Assembly (NCBI RefSeq): GCF_009017415.1
Contig: NC_092403.1
Span: forward strand, 2,852,001 to 2,916,000
DNA: 64,000 nt
Direction: 5' to 3'
DNA from: Aspergillus flavus
Taxonomy: Eukaryota; Ascomycota; Eurotiomycetes; Eurotiales; Aspergillaceae
A program made the position numbers and the translations under genes. Of the stretch, positions 13,401 through 26,543 are shown piece after piece (position 1 is the first letter of the stretch; every line of letters begins with the position of its first letter). Under the pieces are notes generated by a model. It was not told where the DNA came from. It made no database searches and was given only the letters and a program-made list of their open reading frames with translations.

Positions 13401-16400
13401 TTGCATCGGCAGGGGCATCGGCTGTACAACATGGATAGCTGACCCCTTGAACCCCAATCATCTATTGCCGATTGGCTGTGCCGGAGAGCTGTTGATCGAA
13501 GGCCCTCTTGTGGGTCAAGGGTACCTAGGTGATGGGGAAAGCACCATGACCAACTATATTGAGAATCCACCTTGGCTACTGAAAATGGGACGAAGAGGTA
13601 TTCTTTACCGCACCGGAGACCTTGTCCGGTATAACTCAGATGGATCACTGATGTTCATCGGCCGCAAGGATGCCCAAGTAAAGATTCGCGGCCAGAGGGT
13701 TGAACTTGGCGACATTGAGCACCATGTTAGATCTATTCTTGTTGCGTCAGACTTTCAAGGCTCTATAGCAGCAGGAGTGACAAAGCCACAAGGCAACAGT
13801 GCCGCTTTCGTGGTAGCCTTTTTGACGGGTGATAAGACCCATAGCGAGCCTAATACCTACATACAAAGCTTGACAAATCGCTTGAATGATGGCTTAGCCA
13901 ACGAGCTTCCATCCTATATGATTCCACGGGTTTATATACCATTGAACGCTATGCCATTGACGGCAACAGGGAAGATTGACAGACGCAGGATTCAGGAGAT
14001 GAGCGAAAGGCTTACGTTGGATGATATTCGCAAATTCCAGCCACAACACCAGGATCGCCATGCACCAACAACTGACATGGAGCTCCGTCTCGCTCAACTG
14101 TGGGGTCGGGTCTTAAATATATCCACCCGTGAAATTGCGAGTGAAGATAGCTTTCTACAAGTTGGAGGCGACTCAGTTGGGGCCATGAGGCTGGTTGGCG
14201 CTGCTCGGGATCAGAGCTTATCATTAACAGTTGAACAGGTTTTTAAATCGCCTCGTCTGCGTGATATGGCACTGCTTGTCAAGGCCGTTGAGTCAAGCGA
14301 GAAGCCCCTTGCGCCATTCTCCCTTCTTCATCTAGGTGTTCCCGAGGAGGGCTGTCCAGATATCGGCACCTGGCGCGCCCGTGCGGCTTTACTTTGTAAC
14401 GTGAAGCCCAGCCAGGTTGAAGATGTCTTCCCCTGTACACCGCTACAGCAAGGTATTCTGGCACTGTCACAAAAGAGACCTGGCCACTACATCAACCATG
14501 CGATACTCCAGATAGATCGCACCAAGGTGTCGCTAGACCGGCTAAAACAAGCTTGGCAGCAAACAATCCAGATGACCCCAATCCTGAGAACACGAATCAT
14601 TGATGTTGAGGGACATGATATATTACAGGTCGTCATATCAGAAGAGAATGCATTAAAGTCCCTAGTCGGATGTACTCTTGAATCATATATCGAAAACGAC
14701 CGCCGAAATACTATGACATTTGGAACACCTCTGGCTCGCGTTGCATTCATTGAAGAAAGTAATCAGTCAGGCGACAATGCCATTGAGAATAAAAGCACTA
14801 GAACAGTGTACATTGTGTGGACGATGCACCATGCGGTGTATGATGGTTGGACAATGGAATTAATCCTCAATCAAGTCCATAATATCTACAGGGAGAAGGA
14901 CGACCGCCCCTGCCTCGAACCATTCCAAAAGTTCTTACAGTATTCAATAAAAAGAAACGATGCCGAAGAACGCTTCTGGAATGATTATCTTTCAAAATCA
15001 GACATGTTCTCTTTTCCGGCATTGCCATCGACAAGCTATGAACCACAAGCGAATACCTCACTACAACATGAAATCAATGATCTCACATGGCGCCGCAAAG
15101 ATGACATCACTGCATCAACAATGATGCGAACTGCGTGGGGAATTCTGCTATCCTGCTACACTACAACACCAGATGTACTGTTTGGCGCCACGGTGACCGG
15201 GCGACAGGCACCGGTTGCAGGTATTGAGAATGTTGCGGGTCCAACTATTGCTACCGTGCCAGTAAGGATAGGCGTTGATCCGCACATCACAGTTCATGAG
15301 CTCCTTCACCAGGTACAGAGACAGGCGCTCGATATGATTCCATTCGAACAGACCGGCCTGCAACGCATTCGACGGATCAGCGCAAACACAAATAGAGGGT
15401 GCCAATTTCAGACCCTTATCGTGGTGCAGCCTCCGCCTTCGAACCAAAAAGTTCGGGAAGAGTCCATCTGGCAAGTTGTTGGAAGAGAGGGTGAAGGAAT
15501 ATCATCGTTCAACAGCTACGCAGTCCTTGTGGAGTGCCAAATGAATTCAGAAGGTGCTCACATTGAAGTCAGCTTCGACTCTCAGGTGATAGACACAAAT
15601 ACTATGAGCAGAATGTTGAAGCAACTACACCATATCTTGCGATTGCTTTGTGCGGATCAGAGTAATGAGCTTCAAGTTTCAGCTCTTGGGATTACAGGGC
15701 CCGAGGACTTGCATACTATTTGGTCATGGAACTCGTTGCAGCCGGCCGCCTATGAGACACCCGTTCATGAAATGATTGTTGCTCGTGCCCGAAAAAGTCC
15801 AGACGCACTAGCTATATGTGCCTGGGATGGGGAGCTAACATTTAAAGAGCTAGATGACTTATCTACATGTCTGGCTGATTACCTACTCGCTCATCATTCC
15901 TGTGTCGGATCAATCATAGCGCTTTGTTTTGAAAAGTCGATGTGGACTCCGGTTGCTATGTTAGCGGTCATGAAAGCAGGTGCCGGGGCAGTAGCATTGG
16001 ATGTTGACCTGCCCAAGCAGCGACTGCAGTCAATAGTCAGTCAAGTCAAATCCGTGGTTATTTTATCTTCAGTGGCAAGCTATGAGCTGGCGAACGGTTT
16101 CAATGGTGGGGCAGTTATTGTGGTTGATCACCAAAGCATTTATTCAATGAAGTGCTCACTCAATAGCAACATGCACAAGCTCACAAGCTCGTCAACAAAC
16201 CCCAGCCTCCCTCCGGTCGACCCGTCGAGCATACTGTATATTGTGTTTACCTCTGGAAGCACTGGAACTCCCAAGGGAGTGATGGTTAGCCACGGAAACT
16301 TTAGTACTGCTCTTCGGTATCAGCAAGATGTATTGGGATACGCTTCTGCCACTCGAGTGCTAGACTTCTCATCCTACGCATTCGATGCGGCTTGGCTGAA

Positions 16401-19400
16401 CTTCATACATTCAACAGTCGCTGGTGCATGTCTATGTATCCCAGCAGAGCATGAGAGAAAGACCAATGTCGGTGCTTGCATAGACCGGATGAGGGTTGAT
16501 TTTGCCCTGCTCACACCTAGTGTAGCAAGATTGATAGACCCAGAATCAGTCCCAACCCTGCGTACGCTTGTTCTTGGTGGCGAGGCACATAACCCAACTG
16601 ATGTTGCTAGGTGGAAATCAGATCGCGTTGACCTCCGTAATGCCTACGGCCCCGCGGAATGTACAGTGGTTGCTACCGTTACCCGGTTGGCGAATGGTAC
16701 CACTAAACCTGGAAATATTGGGCGAGGATGGGGGCTGAATACTTGGGTCATAGACGTCTCCGGCAACAATCGCCTTGCTCCGATTGGTGCTGTGGGCGAG
16801 CTATGGTTAGAGGGCCCTCTTGTTGCGCAGGGATACCTTGGTGATTCCAAGAAGACATTAGAGAGCTTTGTTAAAACCCCCCCATGGCTCGCAAGAGGTA
16901 TACCTACCGTATTTCCAGGGCGCCAGGGCCGTTTGTACCGTACAGGTGATCTCGTCCGATATAATCACGATGGCTCGTTAACATTCGTTGGCCGCAAGGA
17001 TTCACAAGTCAAAATCCGCGGACAGCGTGTGGAACTGGATGATATTGAATATCATGTACGCCAAAGTCTTCCCAAGCAGTTTCGGGGGGCGGTGATAGCG
17101 GACGTTTTTGCTCCTCGAGAAAGTGATCACGCTATCTTGGCGGTATTTCTCAGCTTGGCAGAAGATGTAACTCTCAGCAATTTGTTGGAGGGCCTCGGTG
17201 ATAAGATCATGGATCTATTGCCTGAATATATGATACCGACTGCATATATCCCCGTGCATGAGATACCGATGACGGCAACGGGCAAAACAGACCGCCGGAA
17301 ACTGCGCGAGATAGGGTCTTCTCTAACCATCGCCGAACTTGCTGGCTTGCGCCCATCACAGAACTCGGAGCCCCCTGTGTCGGAACGGGAGTGGCAGCTT
17401 AATGCCATGTGGGCAGAGGTCTTAAATGTTGAGCCAAGTCTCATTGGTAGAAACGATAGTTTCTTTGGTTTCGGAGGAGACTCAATTACTGCAATGCAAC
17501 TGTGTGCAAAATGCAGGATGGCTGGCATCAGCATGACAGTGCCACAGGTATTTCATTGCAGGACCATCGCAAGGCTAGCATCAGTGGTGACCGCCGATGT
17601 TGCGGTCCAACATCACAATGAGGTGCCCGAGACTGATTTTTCCCTGTCACCGATCCAGCTGAGGTTCTTTGAATATGAGCCAAATGGCCATGATCATTTC
17701 AACCAAAGCATGCTATTGCAGCTGACCCGGCAGGTGAGCTCACTGGATGTGGCCCAAGCACTTGAATCCCTCCTGGTGCATCATTCAATGCTTCGGGCTC
17801 AGTTTTCCAAAGGACCTCAAGGTGCCTGGACTCAACGCATAAACGCTACCGCCGGGGGCAGCGGTTACAGGTATCGATCGCATCAAATGCTGACCATGAA
17901 AGATTCAATACATGCGATAAATGAAAGTCAGAAGTCCTTGAATATTCGTGAGGGCCCTCTTATGGCGGCCGATCTATTCACGACAGAGGAGGATGGACAA
18001 TATTTATTCGTAGTTGTACATCATCTTGCCATCGACCTCGTGTCATGGCGGGTTCTACTAGAGGATCTCGAAGAGCATCTTACCACAGGGGGCATATCTA
18101 GCGCCACACCCCTCCCCTTCCAGGCTTGGTGCGAAGGACAAGTGCGTTATGCCCGGAAGCATCTCTCTTCACACATCTTGCCACCTTTGGATATATCATC
18201 CCACGCGCATGATTACTGGGGCGTTGACATGACGAATAATATATACGGCACAGTGCTGGAAGAGAGCTTCACTATATCTCCTGACATTACCCAAGTTCTG
18301 TTGGGTCCCGCCAATACTACATATCAAACCCAGCCTGTGGAGATCTTCCATGCCGCTCTGGTCTACAGTTTTGCCCAAGTATTCCAAGACCGACAACCTC
18401 CCCCTATTTTCACGGAAGGGCACGGTCGAGAACCGTGGAACTTAGCATTGGATCCGTCGAGAACAGTTGGCTGGTTTACTACATTGTGGTCCGTGCTCGT
18501 AACGCCCAATATAGCGGATGGCTTCGAAGACACAATCCGTCGAGTAAAGGATAGCCGTCGGCGGGTCCCTATGAATGGCTGGGCGTCTTTTACGGCGATG
18601 TATCTCAGCAGCGAAGACAACAGACGGCGATATGATGTTCCAGAAATCATGTTTAATTATCTGGGCCTCTATCAACAACTCGAACGACCAAAGGGGCTTT
18701 TTCGTCTAGCAGACGCACCTGCTGGCGCGCTATCTAATATTGCAGATAATGTTCACCGCTTCTCACTGATTGATGTGTCGGCTTTGGTGATGCAAGGCGA
18801 TTTGCATTTCAAATTCTCATATAACCGATTTATAAGGAACCAAGAAGCTATCGCCGACTGGATCATTGCATGCAAGTCCGTACTGGAAGAGGCCGCTTCG
18901 ACGTTGGTTCGAAGTACGCAAGCACGAACCCTTTCAGATTTTCCCTTGCTACCGCTAAGCAGCTATGATGAATTGGATACCCTCATCAACCATACACTGC
19001 CTTCGCATGGAATAATGCTGGATCAGGTGGAGGATATCTATCCATGCTCGCCTATCCAGCAAGGAATTCTACTCAGCCAAGCCAAGAACGAAAGTCGATA
19101 TTGGACGCGAAAGCGATGGCAGGTTCACTCATCCTCTCCAATATGTCTACAAAGATTCAAGGATGCCTGGAATAAGCTCGTAGACCGCCATCCAATCCTC
19201 AGGACGGTGTTTATCGAGAGTGCGCTTCCAGATGCATATCTGGACCAGGTAGTCCTCAAGTCAGTGACTCCAGAAATCCACATCGTCACCCTAGCGGACG
19301 TTGATCTTGAATCTTCACTAATGAAGCATAAGCGACTGCGGAAACCACAGGACAGGCTGCCCTATGTACTGGTTCTTTATGCTACACCATCAGGCCGAGT

Positions 19401-20382
19401 CATCTGCGAGCTTTTGATCAATCATGCAATCACAGATGGAATGTCCATGCGCCTCATCCAAGACGAACTGCAGTTGGCGTACGACGATGCACTCCCTTTG
19501 TGTTCTGCTCCACCATACAGCGACTACATTGCGCATCTTCGATCGCTCGCCCCTGATACCTCACGGACACATTGGCAGCAATACCTTGTTGGCGTTAGCC
19601 CGTGTATGCTTCCGCACATGAACGTCAACCATCAGGAAAGCGACAGTGTAAAACGATTACCAGCTATGCATCTTGGCAATGAACTCAACTCCTGCTTGCG
19701 AGATCTTTGCAAGCGCCACGTGTTGACAGCATCGAATATTTTCCAAGTCGCCTGGGCCCTGGTTCTGCATTTTTACACTGGCCATGAGACACCTTGCTTC
19801 GGGTATTTGACATCAGGGCGCGATGCTCCCATAGACAATGTTGCTGCTATCGCAGGGCCTTTCATCAACATGCTAATCAGCCGCATCTGCCTCTCTCATG
19901 ACAGATCCATATTAAGCATCATGCAGGAAACCCAGGCAGACTATCTTCGAAACCTCGAGCATCAGCACCTCCCGCTAGCCGAGATCCTACATTCTCTACC
20001 CGCTTCCACATCACCTCTGTTTAACACGGCAATATCTGTACAGACCAGCAGGTCGGGACCGGCAGATAGCGTCACGTCAACCATCCGCCTTCAAGATACG
20101 GCGACCGAAGACCCAAGCGAGGTATGTAACCCAGTGGCTCCAAAGGGTGTTTGACGTAGTAGAATACTGACCACCTTGATACAGTACGATATTGCGATTA
20201 ATCTGTTCGTCGACGACGGAGATGTCCAAGTAAACTTCAGCTACTCTACAATTGCCTTCTCCGATGAACAGGTATCTACCATTCGCGGCGTGTTCATGCA
20301 GGCCGTAAGAGAAATAGTATTATCTCCCCTTCAAGAGATTGGCCAACTCAATATCATGAAATGGAGCTCTATGGTGGAGTAA
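4463..20382 (+). CDS. Four-module nonribosomal peptide synthetase (A-T-E-C-A-T-C-A-T-C-A-T-E-C)
   Basis: Three exons, 4463-8902, 8965-20121 and 20185-20382, join in frame to 5264 residues. Approximate domains: A1 30-545, T1 Ser about 600, E1 655-1090, C1 1118-1540, A2 1555-2075, T2 2137, C2 2217-2625, A3 2650-3155, T3 3213, C3 3300-3700, A4 3745-4260, T4 4317, E4 4372-4800, C4 4836-5264. All A domains carry FTSGSTG, YGPAE, YRTGDL and ATGK. All T domains have GGDS. E domains show HHLxxDLVSW, EGHGRE and VGWFT. C domains keep the His and Asp of HxxxD (NHAIIDA, HHALYDG, HHAVYDG, NHAITDG). By-eye A-domain codes are DALSVGAIVK, DVSTVIAVIK, DVTTVGTSTK and DALSVGAVVK, which I cannot convert to amino acids. 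Order and size resemble fungal cyclic-tetrapeptide synthetases such as HTS1. There is no thioesterase, so the terminal C domain probably cyclises and releases the peptide. The expected chain is D-L-L-D. Confidence 0.95.
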
Positions 20383-20876
20383 CCAACAATCTCAGGGTGT
20401 CGTGTACGTTAACAGATGTTATTCTCTTTTCCTGCCATACATAATATGTCAAGGAAAACCTCTGTTTTTCCGAAGTACTTGTGAATTTATTATTTCAGTT
20501 TATGCGTAGATAGATTCTACTCAAGAACCGTACGGAGTTGTCATGGATTTTTTTCCACCCATGTTAGCTGGATATCCAACCCCTGGCGATCTCTGCCTAA
20601 CATGATAGAGGATTTAGTGGTACTCGTCATATAGTTTCCTGGTCAAGGTTCTGTTAGTCCACCAGAACCCGCAATTTATTGATTTCCTGCATTGCTTTTT
20701 GCTGTCCTTCTGCTTAATTTGAGACTGCCCCACTCGGCGCCTGCTAGCAAAATCGTTCTTTTGATCTGAAATGTCTTTTCTTTCTTGAGCTTCTAACCTT
20801 GATTATTTCTTTCATCCTCCTGATCTGTTGACGACCATACTGATTACTATATTGTACCCGTCCATGATTCGATACA
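20383..20876. other. Intergenic, NRPS terminator and ABC transporter promoter
   Basis: About 490 bases between two genes read in the same direction. It is pyrimidine-rich before the transporter start, as is common in fungal promoters. I see no gene or clear regulatory site. Confidence 0.6.
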
Positions 20877-23800
20877 ATGCCGCCGCCGATATGTAACGAT
20901 CATCTGTTCGGGCCCGTGGTCAGTGGTTGTTCAGGGAGAACATTTGACTTTACTAGGGCCTTTGAGGACATATTCTTATCGCTGGTCCCCAATACTCTTT
21001 TTCTGATCACTGCCCTGGTTCGCATTGGATACTTGGTACGGCAGGTCCGGGTGGCCAATGGCCTATTATGTCAACTTCTCAAACTGGTGAGTTCAGATCA
21101 TCCATGGCTCCAACTCGCTGTCAGCTTGAAATCTGACACCAAGTTTTGCCTAGGGCCTCGTGCTGTGGCTGCTGTCTCTGGACCTCGCACGTGCCATCTT
21201 GCTGACTACCAAGCTGGATGAGACAATCCACAAGCTGACTACGGCTAGAACAGCGATGACTGTTGTCAGTGCGGCAGCGATGATTCCTCTTTCTTTTCTG
21301 GAGCACACAAGGTCGCCGCGGCCGTCTGACCTACTGACGATCTTCCTAGTGCTAACAATTCTGTGTGATATCGTATTGACTCGGACATCCTGGTTGGCCG
21401 GTAGTCAGTCTTGGCAAATAGGTGATGCATGCATCCAGACGGCAGCAGTAGTAGTAAAGTGCATCATCCTTGCGGTGGAATCGAAAAGTAAGGACAACTG
21501 CATAATGAATCACTCTGGAGTGGAGCACAGTCCGGAGGAGACCAGCGGTCTCTTGTCTCTGGCATTCTTTTCTTGGCTCAACCCTCTCTTTTTGCAGGGA
21601 TACCGAGAAAATCTCCGGGTAGACAGTTTGTACGCTCTCGATGAAAAGCTGAAAGCAAAGACTATGTTCTCCAACCTTGCCACAACACTCAATGGTATGC
21701 CATTTCCTCGGGGTTTCGCGAGGACACTCGCAAAGGAGTTGATCGGTCCATTTCTTCTCCCGGTGACTCCTCGGCTAGCGATGTTAGGATTCACATTCTC
21801 TCAGCCCTTCTTCATCAATGCATTGGTGGCAAACATTGCAGAATCCAACAGCGTCTCCGCGGTGAACGATGGCTATGGACTGATTGGTGCTTGTGTTTTA
21901 ATCTACGGGGGCATTGCGCTGTCCACTTCCTTGTATTCATATTACTCCCTGAGAGCCTTGCACATGCTTCGTGCATGTTTAGTTTCTGTCATCTACCAGA
22001 AGATGTTGGAATCGGACACAAATACTCTGGACAACGGTACAACAGTCACACTGATGAGTACCGACATTGAGCGCATAATGACCGGGTGGATGGATATTCA
22101 CTCCGTCTGGGCGAGTGTGATTGAAATTGCGCTTGGCTGCTATCTTCTCCATTCGCAGCTAGGCATGGCATTCCTTTCCCCAATTATTGTGATACTAGTT
22201 TGCTTTTCAGGCATGGCTTGTGTCAGTGCTAAAGCTGGGAACAGCCAGTCGGCGTGGATGGAGAAGATTGAGAACCGGGTTTCCATGATTACAACGCTCC
22301 TGGCTAACATAAAGCCCTGTAAGATCTCCAGAATGGCCTCAGAGTTCGCCCGCATCCTCCAAACTGCACGTGACGAGGAGATCCAGGTTGGAAGCCACTT
22401 TCGCTGGCTTCAAGTAATCGCCGCGACACTTGCATACACTCCCATGTGTCTTTCGCCGGTTGTTGCCTTTGCTTTTGCCGGTCAGCACTTGAATGTCGCG
22501 GGCTTCTTCACTTCCCTGTCATTCTTGACCCTCGTCACCTCGCCTCTCACGGCTATTTTCCAACAAATTCCTGGCGTCATCGCAGGCTTTACGTGTCTCT
22601 CCCGTATCCTCCTGTTTCTCGAGGGGGACATTAGATCCGATCGCCGGACCGTTTTCAGACTACAAGATAATCAAAAGCCCGCGGCTTCCTCTGCTCCGTC
22701 TGCTGCCCTTGTATCTGTCACCAACGGCCATTTTGGCTGGACGCAAACGCATTCTGTGCTCCGAAACATCAACTTTAATGTTCCGCGAGGCCAGCTCACC
22801 GTCGTGGTTGGTCCTGTAGCCTGTGGAAAGTCAACCCTCTGCAAGGCAATTCTCGGCGAAGTGCCCTTTGTGGAAGGAGAAGTCCTATTGACTTCTCGCA
22901 TCCCGTCGGTTGGGTATTGTGCCCAGACTCCATTTTTATCCAACCTCAGCATCCGGGACAACATCATTGGGTTTTCCCCCTTCCACCCAGGGAAATATCA
23001 AGAGATCATTACGGCCACAGCTCTTGGTCCAGATATAGCAATGCTACCAGCAGGGCATGACACTATTGTTGGCAGCTGCGGGGCCATGCTAAGTGGTGGG
23101 CAGAAGCAGCGAGTGTCCTTAGCTCGTGCGCTATACCAGGAGACTCCTCTGTTACTCCTTGACGACACTCTTACCGGACTCGACCAGGCTACAGAAGCCG
23201 AGGTATTCGCCCGCACTCTTGGTGTAGAAGGGTTTATTCGCCGGCGAGGAACGACTGTCATTCTATTCACCAGTTCCAGGCGGTATCTGTCGTCAGCGGA
23301 TCATATCATTACGGTCGGAAAAGATGGTACTATACGTGAACCCGGCCACGAGACGGAGCTCCTTGAGCAGAAGGACGAGCTTTTCAATCCTGAGAAGAAT
23401 ACAGAAACAGCTTTTCCAGCCAGTACAGATAGCAACGCCTCAGCTAAACAGCAGAGTCACAATATGGTGGTCAAAGGCAAGGCAAGCCAAAACCTCCACG
23501 TTCAGGCCAGCCAAGTAAGAGATCTTGATGTGTATACACACTACTTCGGCACGATACGCACAGCTGTCTTGGTAACCTTCGCGCTATCCTGTACATTGTT
23601 TGGGTTCGGTGGTAGCTTTCCCACCGTTTGGATTAGCTTTTGGTCCTCGAACTCCTACAACGCCCCGAACGCGTTCTATATTGGCATTTACAGCCTTCTG
23701 AGCTTCCTCCAGCTTCTCGGCTTTTTCTTGGCCGCTCTTATGGCCCTGGGCCCTATGGTTACAGACGCAGGATCAAAGCTTCACTCTAATGCCCTCACAA

Positions 23801-25497
23801 CAGTCATTCGCGCCCCATTGCGCTTCTTTACTGACACAGACACTGGGGCTATCACCAGCCTGTTCTCACAAGACATAACCATCATTGATGGTGAGCTTCC
23901 CGAACGCTTGTTCAATATCACAGCCGGCCTTTGTGGTATTATAGGGGCGGCGTGTGTGATTGCTGTCGCCTCTCCGTGGCTGGCCCTGGTGTACCCGGTA
24001 TTAGTGATAATATTTTGGATCGTCCAGCGACTATATCTCAGAACCTCGAAACAATTAAGATTTTTAGACCTCGAGGCCAAAGGCCCCTTATAGTAAGTAA
24101 TCACTCTTCGATCATATCTCTTCAAAGGCCATTAACACAATCACAAAGTGCCAACTTCATGGAGACAACCCAGGGCATAACAACGATCCGGGCCTTCGGG
24201 TGGACCACTCAGAAGCTTGAACATAATCACTATCTGCTCGATCAGTCACAGCGTCCATCCTATCTTCTTGGAGTGATCCAGTTCTGGTTACTTCTGACAG
24301 CGAATCTTATCACAACCGGTATCGCAACCTCATTGACAGTGCTCGCCACACAGCTCCGAACAGATCCTGGATTTACTGGTGCCTCTGCCGTGACCCTCAT
24401 GACGTTTAGTGGACTTGTCACTATCTTCATCCGAGATTATACCGCTTTCGAGACCTCACTTGGAGCTGTGAGCCGTCTGAAAAGTCTGAGTGATAATGTC
24501 AAGGCAGAGGCCCGGGAAGGGGAAGATCTCCACCCAGACGAGCAATGGCCCAAAAAGGGCAGCATTGAAATCGAGAGACTTTCGGCTTCCTACGAGTAGG
24601 TTGAATTCCTGTCCCGCGCCCACGGATTTCGGTCATATTAACCTTCTACACAGTGATGTTCCTGTGAACCATCCATCGGGCGAATCACACCCCAACCTTA
24701 TATTGAAAGATCTCAGCCTCACAATCGCTCCCGGCGAAAAAATTGCAATCTGCGGACGCACCGGGAGGTATATTCTTCCCAGCTAAAACCCTTCCTTGCA
24801 CGTCAATTACTAATCTATCTCTGACTCACCCAGTGGCAAGTCGTCTCTTGTCCTTCTACTGCTCCGTCTCCTAGATCCAATATATAGTCCATCCGCAAAG
24901 CTCACAATTGACGACATACCAATCCAGCATGTTGACCGTTCAACTTTACGTGAACGTATCATCGGAGTGCCACAAGATGCAGTATTCCTCCCCAACGGCA
25001 ACACTGTGAAGGATAATCTCGACCCATCAGGCCTAGCCACTGAAGATGAATGTCTCTCGGTGCTTAGTACAGTCAACCTGGACGGATTGGCTAATGGGTC
25101 ACATGGTCTCCATACACCCCTAACGACGAATCACCTCAGTGGCGGGCAGAAAAAGCTATTCGGCTTGGGGCGCGCAATCCTACGTCGTATCATAAGGGAT
25201 CGAGCTACAACAGATACAGAGAGTCATGGGGGCATATTGATACTTGATGAAATTAGCAGTGGAGTTGATGCGGCCACTGAGAGAACCATGCATGAGATAA
25301 TTTCCCATCAGTTTGCGGACTACACGGTTCTCGAGGTGGTGCACGGGCTGGATATCGTGCCACACTTCTTTGACCGCGTAATCGTTATAGAAAACGGTTC
25401 CATTGTGGAGAGTGGGTCCCCAGCAGAGCTGCTCCAGAGGCCAAGCAGTTGGTTCAAGCAGCTTCTTCTCATGAATAGCGCCTGTGATCAGCCATAA
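20877..25497 (+). CDS. ABCC-type (MRP-like) multidrug ABC transporter
   Basis: Five exons (20877-21086, 21154-24092, 24149-24595, 24654-24767, 24834-25497) join in frame to 1457 residues. The layout is an N-terminal membrane segment, TMD1, NBD1, TMD2, NBD2, which is the full-length ABCC order. NBD1 has Walker A GPVACGKST near residue 622, signature LSGGQKQ near 715 and Walker B LLLLDDTLTG. Asp replaces the usual catalytic Glu, as is normal for NBD1 of this class. NBD2 has GRTGSGKSS near 1235, LSGGQKK near 1337 and ILILDEISSG with the Glu present. The phase-1 introns at LEAKGPLY/ANF and GRTGS/GKSS restore conserved family sequence, which supports the model. It starts about 500 bp after the NRPS in the same orientation, so export of the peptide or self-protection is the likely role. 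Substrate is inferred from context only. Confidence 0.93.
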
Positions 25498-26141
25498 CCT
25501 ATTGTTTATCGTCAGCCCACATGTCGATGTGTTCATGTCCCGATCGAGAGCTAATCCGAAAGCAAGAATATTAGTGTATAGCTGACGAGGAAGGATCGAT
25601 CCGTTGCTTGAGTGTTTTACAATATGAGATCATGTACACGGTGCTCAACCAAATCCCTTCATGACATATATACCGCATATTTCACAGATTATCGAAAGTG
25701 CTGGGAGGGATTTCCTTGAGCTTCCCTCCAGACGAATAGATGAACACATTATTTGAAAACTCGACACGGTTTGTGGTCATTGTTTAGTGGTGGAAGGCTT
25801 GGAACTGGTCATACAGATCTGCAAATGATTGAATTTGCCTCTTGTCACTCTTCACCGCTAAGACCTTAGTTAATGAACGCCTACCAACGGTATTGACATC
25901 GTATTGTAAAATACAAGCAAGGAGTCACACTCAATACTCAGCCACGGCAATATAGGGGGATCCTGTGATGAGTCGAATTCTTCAATCGCCCCTTTAAGTC
26001 AGTGATAATTCATGCCTCTCAATTGTATAAATAGAGCCAGAGTGCTAGAGCGTGTTCGTCCAACAAGTGTCATTATCGTTCCATTCCTATATTTTCACTT
26101 ACAATAAATCTCCCTTTCCTGCCACTTCACTCTTGAACGTC
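25498..26141. other. Intergenic region upstream of the small secreted protein
   Basis: About 640 bases with no convincing gene. It contains the TATA box listed separately and a pyrimidine-rich leader just before the next start codon. Confidence 0.6.
26026..26033 (+). promoter_or_regulatory. TATA box of the small secreted protein gene
   Basis: TATAAATA lies about 108 bases before the ATG at 26142, a plausible distance for a fungal promoter with a short 5' leader. Confidence 0.5.
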
Positions 26142-26543
26142 ATGAAGGCTGCTGTCGTACCGTTTCTTGCGTTCATTGTCGCCTGTGCAGCGAATCCTGT
26201 GCTCTCTCAGCGGCAGGACCAGTGTTCTGCTATCGCCGAGCAATGCAATGCGAAGGTTAGCGATAAACTATCGATTATGACATCCTTTCATTCGGTGCTG
26301 AATATTATGGGCATCCAAATATAGGAAACAAAATGTCGAGCGCAGCACGTAGATACTTTATGCCCTGTCGATGTTGCTCGATTTTGTCCTTGCTATCATG
26401 TAAGTTGTTCTAGCATGACGTTCTACCGTTCATTTAGCTAACAGGCCATAGGTTGCCAAGGACTGCATAGTAAGCTTTTTAATCAAAACCGGGTCTTGTT
26501 CATAACTAATGGTAATCTCTTACAGAAGGATGCCGGGTGCTAA
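26142..26543 (+). CDS. Small secreted cysteine-rich protein, 74 residues, with an 18-nt internal exon
   Basis: Four exons (26142-26255, 26325-26399, 26452-26469, 26526-26543) join in frame to 74 residues. Three introns of 69, 52 and 56 bases all have GT-AG ends, and two show CTAAC or CTAAT branch sites. Residues 1 to about 22 are a signal peptide ending in NPVLS, with an Arg-Gln-Asp region after it. The mature part has eight Cys in about 50 residues, spaced like small fungal secreted proteins or effector-like proteins, including CPCYH and a C-terminal AGC. Exon 3 is 18 nt and codes for six residues with one Cys. I do not recognise the family. Disulfide-rich extracellular function is inferred from composition only. 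A TATA box lies about 110 bases upstream. Confidence 0.72.

Noticed and set aside
24093..24148. ABC transporter truncated by a TAG at 24091-24093
   Set aside because: The stop overlaps a good GTAAGT donor. A 56-base intron restores the conserved LEAKGPLY-ANF-ETTQG region.
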